This document shows, one piece after another, positions 24,338-32,600 of a DNA stretch of 64,000 nucleotides (the first letter of the stretch is position 1; every line of letters starts with the position of its first letter). The stretch comes from Theionarchaea archaeon (GTDB taxonomy: Archaea; Methanobacteriota_B; Thermococci; Methanofastidiosales; SZ-28-30). A model generated the notes under the pieces. It made no database searches. It saw only the letters and a program-made list of their open reading frames with translations, and had not been told where the DNA came from. The stretch is from contig JACVGT010000018.1 in NCBI GenBank assembly GCA_018992685.1, forward strand, positions 1-64,000, written 5' to 3'. The position numbers were made by a program, and so were the translations under genes.

Positions 24338-25477
24338 ATGAAGAAGATCGCAGCTGGAGTTTTGGTAATGTGCCTTCTCCTTTCTGTTTCTGGAGTATTT
24401 GCAGCAGCCCCTGAGAGGGTCATTGTTGTGTTCCACGACAATCCCGACGCCAACTTGGTTGGACAGTACGGACAGGTTGAAAGGACATTCCATATAATAC
24501 CTGCTGTGGTAGCCATTATGCCTGAAGAGGCTGTCAAAGCCCTGTCCAAGAATCCTCGCGTGAAATATATCCAGCCTGACATCATACAGTACGTTACACC
24601 CATGCAGATGAGTGTATCTGCTGAGCCTTTGGCTCAGGTACTGCCTTGGGGAGTGGACCGGATTGATGCAGAGCTGGCATGGAGCACGTCCACGGGAGCT
24701 GGTGTAAAGGTGGCCATTGTGGACACGGGGATTGACATGGATCACCCAGACCTGGTTGCAAACATCAAAGGTGGATTTAATGCCATTGCAGTCAAGGGTA
24801 AATACAGAGACCCTGACAACTTTGATGATGACCACGGCCACGGTTCACACTGTGCAGGTATTGTAGCAGCAGTCGACAACAGCATCGGAGTAGTAGGAGT
24901 TGCTCCCGAAGCGTGGCTGTACGGTGTTAAAGTGCTGAGCAACAGCGGCAGTGGCACGACCACTGACTGCATCGAAGGTATTCAGTGGTGTGTAGACAAC
25001 GGAATGGATGTCATATCAATGAGCTGGGGTTCCACGACGTATGATCAGGCTCTCAATGACACCTGCCAGGCTGCTTGGGATGCGGGATGCGTTTTGGTGT
25101 CCTCTGCCGGAAACAATGGAGTAGAGACTCCAGACGGTTACCCATCAGCATACCCCTCAGTGATGGCTATATCTGCCACTGACTCTAGTGACAACATTGC
25201 CTCATGGAGCAACTACGGAGCTGAGATTGAACTCGCTGCCCCTGGTGTGTCAATCTATTCCACCTATGAGGACGGTGGGTACACTACGATGTCTGGTACA
25301 TCAATGGCATGCCCCCATGTATCTGGTGTAGCAGCCTTGATTCTGGGAGCTCATCCAACGTACAGCAACCAGCAGGTCAGGCAGACCTTGTGGAATACAG
25401 CAGAAGACCTGGGTACTCCTGGCTGGGACATCTACTATGGATATGGATTAGTAGATGCTCAAGCAGCAGTCGTCTAG
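24338..25477 (+). CDS. Secreted subtilisin-like serine protease (S8)
   Basis: 379 residues: signal peptide (to ~22), an inhibitor I9-like propeptide (RVIVVFHDNPDA to ~85) and the S8 catalytic domain. The triad is intact: Asp in IVDTGIDMDHPD (~129), His in DDDHGHGSHCAG (~168), Ser in SGTSMACPHVSG (~322), with the oxyanion Asn in SSAGNNGV (~259). It should be secreted and self-processed, degrading proteins outside the cell. ATG 24338 is preferred to GTG 24329, which lies inside the ribosome binding site. No C-terminal anchor or sorting tail follows. Confidence 0.95.
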   Translation: MKKIAAGVLVMCLLLSVSGVFAAAPERVIVVFHDNPDANLVGQYGQVERTFHIIPAVVAIMPEEAVKALSKNPRVKYIQPDIIQYVTPMQMSVSAEPLAQVLPWGVDRIDAELAWSTSTGAGVKVAIVDTGIDMDHPDLVANIKGGFNAIAVKGKYRDPDNFDDDHGHGSHCAGIVAAVDNSIGVVGVAPEAWLYGVKVLSNSGSGTTTDCIEGIQWCVDNGMDVISMSWGSTTYDQALNDTCQAAWDAGCVLVSSAGNNGVETPDGYPSAYPSVMAISATDSSDNIASWSNYGAEIELAAPGVSIYSTYEDGGYTTMSGTSMACPHVSGVAALILGAHPTYSNQQVRQTLWNTAEDLGTPGWDIYYGYGLVDAQAAVV

Positions 25478-25487
25478 CTCTGATGCT

Positions 25488-25512
25488 ATCTTTTTCTTTT
25501 TCCTTTTTTTTG
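25488..25512 (+). terminator. T-rich terminator behind the subtilase gene
   Basis: Runs of T (TTTTTCTTTTTCCTTTTTTTT) begin about 12 bases after the stop codon, the typical archaeal termination signal. In 25513-25778 I see no gene. Confidence 0.6.
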
Positions 25513-25778
25513 AATTCAAACAGAAGTGATAGTCCACGTTCTTCTGAAGATTATCCCTCTGTAAAAGACGTCTCAACAGTTCCGTGAATTATGAGGGAGA
25601 TAGTCCAGCTGAGAATTCGGGCACTGGCGTCACATGCAAAGAACTCAGAACCCTGCAATTCTCATATGACTGTCCCGTCAAAAGAGTCTCCATCAAGCGG
25701 AGTAAGGTAATTCTCCCTTACAACGGGCTACCCAGATTTGTCGTGTGTGGAAGAAAAGGCTGTATAGACCCTTCCGTA

Positions 25779-25973
25779 TTACTCGTCCAGAATAAACAGT
25801 TCTTCAATAGTAGTACTCAGTGCTTTTGCCACATCATAAGCCAGTTTGAGAGAAGGGTTATACCGGCCCTTCTCCAGAAACACAATTGTCTCTCTCCGTA
25901 CACCTACTCTCTTGGCAAGCTCCTCCTGAGTCATGTCGTATCGTGCTCTGAACTCTTTGATTCTGGTAATCAT
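25779..25973 (-). CDS. Small XRE-family repressor
   Basis: 64 residues from ATG 25973, whose ATGA overlaps the stop of the upstream membrane protein. It is a single Cro/CI-like HTH ([37 protein letters not shown]), the size and type that often accompany small membrane proteins of the DUF2178/DUF3796 kind. Translational coupling makes its level follow the membrane proteins. The palindromes at 26817-26874 upstream of the operon are its likely operators. Confidence 0.85.
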   Translation of the reverse strand: MITRIKEFRARYDMTQEELAKRVGVRRETIVFLEKGRYNPSLKLAYDVAKALSTTIEELFILDE

Positions 25974-26299
25974 CTGTTTCCCATCCTTATGTAGTAGAAC
26001 AAAGACAGAATACACACAAGGAGACTTCCTCCGTACAGAAGTGCAAACGCAGCGCCAAGCAACTGCGTTTTCCCGGTCAAATATATGTATGCCACTGATA
26101 CTGCACCTGAGAACATAGTGTACATGAATGCATTCCGGGCTGCTTTCCCCACAAATGTCTCAAGCATCTCATCATTTTCCCTGTACAGAGAAAAGTAGGA
26201 AATGAACCCTATTGAACACAAGAAGGCCGTCTTTCCTTCAACGAAATACAGAAGACTCAAGAGAGACAAGAATCCAAGATACCACATTGCATTCTTCAT
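25970..26299 (-). CDS. Small integral membrane protein, DUF3796-like
   Basis: 109 residues with about four hydrophobic helices ([54 protein letters not shown]) and a short charged loop ([10 protein letters not shown]). ATGA overlaps link it to the gene before and the XRE gene after. Such membrane protein/XRE pairs are widespread but their role is unclear. Confidence 0.65.
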   Translation of the reverse strand: MKNAMWYLGFLSLLSLLYFVEGKTAFLCSIGFISYFSLYRENDEMLETFVGKAARNAFMYTMFSGAVSVAYIYLTGKTQLLGAAFALLYGGSLLVCILSLFYYIRMGNR

Positions 26300-26718
26300 G
26301 CTGCCACCTCTACGTCCCCTTTTTTGTCGAAATACCAGTAGGAAACAAAATATGTCCCTGCCATAACGAACACTGAACCTGAGAGAGCTACCACGACGTC
26401 CATGGTAATTACAGTGAGGTTGGCAAAAATCAGGACGATCATAAAGAGAACGCCCACACGGAAGGAATGAGCCATAGCGTGCACCATCAGCCTGTCCAGT
26501 CGTTCATCAGTTATGGGCACATCTTTGTTTCTCCTCCCTCTATAGTGTCGAATCATCTGGACATCAGCAAGAAGCACCAGGACGACACACATGACAAGTG
26601 TGGACCTCAAGACAGTATTTCCCCACCAGTTTAGAGACAGAGAACCCACAAAGGTTCCTACGGCAATCACGCCAGCCACTAACAACAGTGGCCAGATGGG
26701 TTGAGCTTCTTCTTTCAC
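26296..26718 (-). CDS. Small integral membrane protein, DUF2178-like
   Basis: 140 residues with four hydrophobic segments and the family-like sequence DERLDRLMVHAMAHSFRVGV in a middle loop. The GTG start at 26718 has AGAGGTGG just upstream. First gene of a three-gene operon with the DUF3796-like protein and XRE repressor. It may sense membrane state, but nothing in the sequence shows this. Confidence 0.7.
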   Translation of the reverse strand: MKEEAQPIWPLLLVAGVIAVGTFVGSLSLNWWGNTVLRSTLVMCVVLVLLADVQMIRHYRGRRNKDVPITDERLDRLMVHAMAHSFRVGVLFMIVLIFANLTVITMDVVVALSGSVFVMAGTYFVSYWYFDKKGDVEVAA

Positions 26719-26816
26719 TATACCACCTCTCCACTGAATGGATTACTCCCAAGAGATCTGAAAGAAAGAGTGTCCTGCAGATATCTCCCATCCTTGTGAT
26801 GACTGTCTGTGGGTGT

Positions 26817-26874
26817 GTTAGTTTTTTCTAACTTATTGTTATTTATTTCTAACATGATGTTAGATATATCTAAC
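26817..26874 (-). promoter_or_regulatory. Operator cluster of GTTAG/CTAAC palindromes at the XRE operon promoter
   Basis: GTTAG-N6-CTAAC at 26817-26832, CTAAC-N5-GTTAG at 26849-26863 and GTTAG-N6-CTAAC at 26859-26874. The two outer palindromes have centres exactly 42 bp apart, four helical turns, so they face the same side of the DNA. A TATA-like CTTTATATATGC (minus strand) abuts at ~26876-26886. This is a typical repressor-binding arrangement; the XRE protein at 25779 is the best candidate. Confidence 0.65.
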
Positions 26875-26945
26875 GCATATATAAAGCTTTCGGTCAGCCT
26901 TCAGTGTAAGGGTGGAATCTGCTTCCTGCGATTATTCGCCAGGAG

Positions 26946-27866
26946 TTATCGGGGTAGCAACGCTTTCAGATTTCGTGGAATGACGTCCAACCAATCTTCC
27001 ATTTCAAGAGATGTCAATTTCAGTGCAGTGTCAGAAGGAAGTTCTTCAAAAGGAACCCCTTCCAGGAGCAGCGTGGTCTCGGTTCTTGAAAACACGGGAC
27101 CTTCTTCAACTTTGGTTGCGACTTTCCTGTTTTCCGGGCAGGCGTACTGGCACTTGATGCAGCCCACCAGACAGTTGTGCCATGAGGGGTCAATCCATCC
27201 AGGGAAAGGGATTCTGCTGGGCCTTTCATTGTGCAGGGTCAGGCATCGCTCGGCATCGATGAGAAACTGTTCTGAGGTGATGGCGCCGGTGGGGCACTCT
27301 TTCATGCAGACAGAACACCTCTTGCAAGGTTCCATCATCTGTGGGTTCTGCCAGCTGTCGCTGCAGGGTAGATCAGAAAAGAATACAAGAGGGATGTGGA
27401 AGCTTCCCATCTGGGGAAGATACGTGAGGTTGTTCCTTCCGTAGGATGCAAGCCCACTGTGGGCAGCAACCAATTTCTCAGGAAGAGAGGCTTCAACGAA
27501 CACATATTCTTGATCAGAAAGCTCACTAAGCAACGTACTGATCATTTTAGTGGTTCTCGCTACGGACAGATAGGTGGGAGGTATAGTGACGGGGACTCTC
27601 TTTTCATTCCAGAAGAAGACAACCTGAGTAATGTGCTGAGGAACTGCGATCACTATGAGGGATGCAGCCTCTGAGAGATCAGAAGGGGGTTCAAAGGAGA
27701 ATCGGCTCAGATGTCTGTCGTAAATCTCATCAGGGATAGACACCCTCTTATATTGCTCTTCCAGCTCTTCTTTCATGTTCTGAAGATGGTCAATGGAAAC
27801 AATGCGCCCTTCATATCGGTGCTTTCTCAATTGAGAGAGTAGTTCTCGTCCTGGGTGATTAGACAT
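26946..27866 (-). CDS. QueG-like double 4Fe-4S protein
   Basis: 306 residues. Two ferredoxin-type clusters are evident: CKRCSVCMKECPTGAI (~190-205) and CLVGCIKCQYACPEN (~240-255). The N-terminal ~170 residues (LIVIAVPQHITQVVFFWNEK, SGLASYGRNNLTYLP) resemble the epoxyqueuosine reductase family, whose cobalamin-dependent members finish queuosine in tRNA. The family also contains paralogues of unknown role, mostly in anaerobes, and I cannot tell which this is. Cytosolic. No partner gene adjoins it. Confidence 0.75.
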   Translation of the reverse strand: MSNHPGRELLSQLRKHRYEGRIVSIDHLQNMKEELEEQYKRVSIPDEIYDRHLSRFSFEPPSDLSEAASLIVIAVPQHITQVVFFWNEKRVPVTIPPTYLSVARTTKMISTLLSELSDQEYVFVEASLPEKLVAAHSGLASYGRNNLTYLPQMGSFHIPLVFFSDLPCSDSWQNPQMMEPCKRCSVCMKECPTGAITSEQFLIDAERCLTLHNERPSRIPFPGWIDPSWHNCLVGCIKCQYACPENRKVATKVEEGPVFSRTETTLLLEGVPFEELPSDTALKLTSLEMEDWLDVIPRNLKALLPR

Positions 27867-28061
27867 ATCCTCTACTCAGGGGAATGTGCATATAAGGATT
27901 CCCCAGAAGTCCCCATAAACTCCTGCCGTGTCAGGCGTGATGAATAATTCTCTTGCTCCTAGAATTCATAAGCTATGTCGCAAGAATGTTCCCATCCATC
28001 CCCTAGTGGGATTTTGAACTGTTTCTTCCCGACAATAAAAAATAGAAAATAGAGAAAAAGT

Positions 28062-28412
28062 CTAAAGTCCTTTTTTGATAGCATCTAGTCTTTCTTTTGC
28101 TTCAACAGTCTGCAGCATATTCCAAAGCTCTTCCAGGGGACCACAAGGATAGTCTGTGCAGTGTGCGCAGTTTATGACTCCTTTTTCAGAACCGCACTGT
28201 CTCACTTTGCACATTGTGCAGTGCTTGAACGGCTCACCTTCACCGGTGCATCCGTCGCAGTTGATCTCATCGGCTTCTACAACCCATTCTGGACTTGACC
28301 ACGCTTTGGCAGTTTTTTCCCGCATTTCGTTGTCATCTGTTCTCTTGGCTATGAAAGCAGGACATTCATTGCAGACGAGTCCGCAAAAGGCCACCATCTC
28401 TTCTTTTGCCAT
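28062..28412 (-). CDS. DUF3795 cysteine-rich protein
   Basis: 116 residues with 13 cysteines in the family pattern: FCGLVCNECPAF, INCDGCTGEG, HCTMCKVRQCG, NCAHCTDYPCG. DUF3795 proteins are small cytosolic metal- or cluster-binding proteins of unknown function common in anaerobes. Full length. It stands alone between the QueG-like gene and the cyclase-like gene. Confidence 0.8.
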   Translation of the reverse strand: MAKEEMVAFCGLVCNECPAFIAKRTDDNEMREKTAKAWSSPEWVVEADEINCDGCTGEGEPFKHCTMCKVRQCGSEKGVINCAHCTDYPCGPLEELWNMLQTVEAKERLDAIKKGL

Positions 28413-28637
28413 TATAACACCTCTCGAAAATACTCCTATGTTCGGCCAGAAATCTTCCCTGAAGAAATGATAACTGGAGAGTTAAAAGCTTTGTGCTGAG
28501 ATCTCAGAAATTCAAAGCTTTCAGGCTCTGATTAGATTGTTCAGACCCAGAAGTTCACAACCTTCATCTCTCCACATCCAAAAGGGCAACGATTGAGGGT
28601 CACAGTGTAGACAGCCACGATTCCTGAATGGGACCCG

Positions 28638-29660
28638 TCAGTATCTTCTCTGAACTCTGGGATAGCCCTCAAAAGGAGTTTGGGGCTCCAGACTAACCCA
28701 CTCACCTTCTCTGTCCAAACGAGAGAGTGACCGTAAGAGGTCAAAGGTCACCCATCGAGAGGCCTGAGGGTTCTTATATTCCCACAATCCGTATTCGTCT
28801 TGCAGTCCTCGAATGAAAGCCACGAGGTTGCTGACCCGCTGATCCTCCAGGGTTGCACCGACTCTCCAGCACAGGTCCAAGACAAGTCCAAGATCAAACC
28901 CAGCGAAGAATGTTATGAATCCTCGAGCAGGTTCTGCTCCCACCATTCTCGCAGTTTCAATGCCCAGAATGGTCTGATCGCGGGTCTCTCGAGCCAGCAG
29001 TAAATCCAGTGCTCGACGAGCTTGCTCGCAGTGCCGGTACTCAGGGTGAAGAGAAAGACACTGTAGAGCACCGGTGGTATTTGATCTGCATCCAAACCGG
29101 GAATGAGGCAGTGCGCGGTATCCAGCCCGGTACCCGTAGGATCCTTCAACGGTGACTCTTGTAGGCCAGGCTCCATCTGGCAGACGGTGTTTCAGCAGCC
29201 AGGCATAGGCTTTTTCTGCCCTGGGATCTGTTGCGTAGCCACAGAAGGCCAGCCCTCTCAAAGGGAGTGCAGTCTGTAAGGGAGTCACCACCGTACCTTT
29301 CCATTTCTGGTCACCCGGAGACGGCCACGATCCATCATCTCTTTGCAGCGAAAAAATGAATTCTGCGCCCCGCTTGATTGCAGGATTAGAAGGATCCACC
29401 TCCATGTATCCCAGTCGAGCCAAAGCCTGCGCTGTATTCAACAATCGTGTGCCCAGAGTCAACCCTGCAGACTCTGTTGCTTTCCAGGAGCCATCAGAAC
29501 TCTGGAGCTGCAGCAAATTCACTACCAGAGGATCGTTCTCTCGCAAGCTGGCGAGTTCACAGACCTCCACATCATTTTCAGGTCTGCCCAAGAGTTCACG
29601 CAGAACCAAATACCGGAGCGAGGGCGAGGGGCTGGAAAGGAGGAGGGGAACCCACGTCAT
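28638..29660 (-). CDS. Prenyltransferase/squalene-cyclase-fold (alpha-alpha barrel) protein
   Basis: 340 residues with the QW-type repeats of this fold: LQSSDGSWKATE (~54), LQRDDGSWPSPG (~108), HRLPDGAWPTRV (~162) and LQDEYGLWEYKN (~290). Length suits a small single barrel rather than the two-barrel squalene-hopene cyclase. The DxDD acid motif of true cyclases is not seen, so the reaction is unknown; it may bind isoprenoids or act on peptides. Its ATGA start overlaps the stop of the double UvrA gene, so the two are translated together. Confidence 0.75.
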   Translation of the reverse strand: MTWVPLLLSSPSPSLRYLVLRELLGRPENDVEVCELASLRENDPLVVNLLQLQSSDGSWKATESAGLTLGTRLLNTAQALARLGYMEVDPSNPAIKRGAEFIFSLQRDDGSWPSPGDQKWKGTVVTPLQTALPLRGLAFCGYATDPRAEKAYAWLLKHRLPDGAWPTRVTVEGSYGYRAGYRALPHSRFGCRSNTTGALQCLSLHPEYRHCEQARRALDLLLARETRDQTILGIETARMVGAEPARGFITFFAGFDLGLVLDLCWRVGATLEDQRVSNLVAFIRGLQDEYGLWEYKNPQASRWVTFDLLRSLSRLDREGEWVSLEPQTPFEGYPRVQRRY

Positions 29661-32600
29661 GTGGTCCCCTCTAGTACCTCTCTTACGTATCGTCCAGTGA
29701 TAGTGCCCTTCTGACAGAAGTCTTCAGGAGGAGCTTCACCCACTACGGTCCCTCCTTCAGGCCCGCCCCCGGGACCCAGCTCAATCAACCAGTCACACGA
29801 GGCCAGTACATATGGGTTGTGCTCGATAACAAGTACTGTATGGCCTGCATCCACGAGCTGCTGCAGGACATCAATCAATCGACCGACATCCTCCATGTGC
29901 TGGCCAACGGTAGGCTCATCCAGTATGTAGAGAGAACCCTGAGGTGTTTTGCCGCACAGTTCCTTGGCAATCTTGAGCCTCTGAGCTTCTCCCCCCGATA
30001 GACTGTACCCCGGCTGGTGCAATGCCAGATATCCAAGCCCCACCTGCTTGACTGCCCGCAATATTCGGACAATCCTCTCATCATCCTCGAACAAAGAATA
30101 CACTTCATCAATAGTGAGGTTGCATAACTCCGGGAGCGTCAATCCCTCGATTCTGACATCCCATGCCTCAGGCGAATATCCTGTCCCATTGCATGCATCG
30201 CAGGGAGAATAGACACATGGCAAGAACCCCATGTCCATCCTGAGAGTGCCTCTTCCGTTACACACTGAACACCGCTTCTTGAAATGCTCCACCCCCAATC
30301 CCAGGGCTTTGGCGCCTTCACTGTGCGCATACACGTTCTGCAATATTTCGTTCAGCCCAAGAAATCCTGCCGGACTGTAAATTCCTTTTCTGGTTTGATC
30401 TACCAGAACTACCCTCTCTGGTGCACCCTCAATCTTGTCGTGAGCTCCAGGGGCTATGGGTTCATGTGCAACTGATGTGGTCTGTTTTCTTGGAGATAGT
30501 GCCCGTCCCAAGATATCAACAACCAGGGTACTCTTTCCAGAACCCGAAACACCACAGATGCCTACGAGAACTCCCAGAGGTATATCAACGTCAATATCTT
30601 TGAGGTTATGCTGGCGTGCACCGCGAATATGCATCCATTTCCGGGGTGATCTTCTCTCTCTCACATGTATTGAACGTTCTCCTCGCAGCCACGCCCCTGT
30701 TACCGTGTCCGTCTGGCCAATGTCAAGTACTGACCCTTCGGCCACAATGTGTCCACCTCTTATCCCCGCACCTGGGCCCATGTCAATGACATGATCTGCC
30801 TCTCTGATGATCATGGGATCATGTTCCACCACGATGACTGTATTTCTTTCATCTCGCAGCTCTTTCAGGGCACTCACCAGTGCACTGACCTCGGAAGGGT
30901 GCAGTCCACGGGAGGGCTCATCAAGAAGGACTGTCAATGATGTTAATTTGCTTCCCAGAACGCCAGCAAGAGTAACTCGTTCAGCCTCCCCTGCAGATAG
31001 TGTGGCTGAAACTCTGTTCAAGTGGAGGTATCCCAACCCCACCTGTAGCAGAAATGTGAGTCTCCTCAAGCAAGCCTCCAGGCTTGACGTGACAGCACGT
31101 GATGCAGGTGGGAGGACAATGCTGCTAAGAACATCTGCGAGTGTAGCCAGGGGCAATTCAGCAAGCTCATGAATGTTGTATCCCTGCAGTGTAACCGCCA
31201 GAAACTCCGGCCGCAGTCTTCCCCCATTGCATTGAGGGCATACCACAGCTTCTGTATAGGTCCCACCCACATCCCAGTCGCGAATCCAGCCAAAAAACCC
31301 AGGGAACTTGTGCTCACGTACGGAGATTTGACCTTTTCTGTTGACAGAGGAAACTGTCAGGGGCTCGGGATCACCAAAAAGGAATGCATCTTGCGCTCTT
31401 TTGCTCATTTCATTCCAGGGGGTGACCTGTGGATCAAAGTCGTATCTCTCTGCCAGAGCCTGAACCATATAGTATCCCGAGTTGAAAGGCTTACACAAGA
31501 ATCCTTTGGGGAAGAACCCTGGAGAGTACATTGCCCCCTTGCAGAGGGGGGCTCCAGGGTTCACAATCAGCTTTTCTGGATTGGGCTTCTGGAGGGTCCC
31601 CACTCCCTGACAGGTGGGGCAAGCCGAAAGCCAGTTGGAGAACAGGAAGGCACTGGATTTCTCAAGAGCGGCAGTAGCCCCACATGTGGGGCATTCCCAG
31701 GTTTGACCACGGTCCATTGAAGAGCCACACTCCAAGCAGGCCCGCTTCCCTACGGTTGAGATGAGTACTGTGAGGTGATGCAAGATTTCAGTATCCGATC
31801 CCACAGTAGCACGTCTGTTAAATCCGCGGGACCCTGCCTTCACTGACACAGCCACTCCCAGCCCCATCACCGATTCAACAGGCGCTTCAGGACCCTCCTT
31901 GACGGATTGCCTCTCATACATGGACAAGCTCTCCAGAAATCGCCTCCTGGCCTCAGCTTCTAGAACATCAGTGACCAGTGAGGACTTTCCTGACCCTGAA
32001 ACTCCCGTAATGACCGTTAGGACGCCTTTTGGTATGGTAACAGAGATGGATTTCAGATTGTGTGCACAGGCGCCGGTAACAGTGATGTCTTTTGACGCTT
32101 CAGGCACTGGGCGAACAGAAGGAGCCGGAGGTTCCGATTCTGCCAGAAGCACTTTGGCCGTCAGGGAACGTTCTTCTGATAGGAGGTCGTCTGGCTGGCC
32201 TGCAAAAAGCAATTCTCCTCCTGCAGGCCCGGCCCTCGGTCCCAAATCAATAATCCAATCAGCCGCACGCATAATGTCGGTATTGTGCTCAATTACAACA
32301 ACTGTTCCGCCAGCCCGCACCAACCGATCCAGGACAGTCAAGAGTCCAGAAATGTCTTTGGGATGCAGGCCGGTGGAAGGTTCATCCAGTATCAACAGTT
32401 TCCTAGACAGGGATCTGCTGCCCAGATACCTTGCCAGTTTGACCCTCTGTGCTTCACCACCTGATAATGTAGGGGACGGCTGCCCCAAGGACAGATATCC
32501 TAACCCGACGTCTCTCAAGGCTTCCAGAATGCGCTTTGCCTGGACTCGCTCGCTTGCTGGAAGGGTTCTATGATTCAGCAAGGGAAGTGCTTCATCAATG

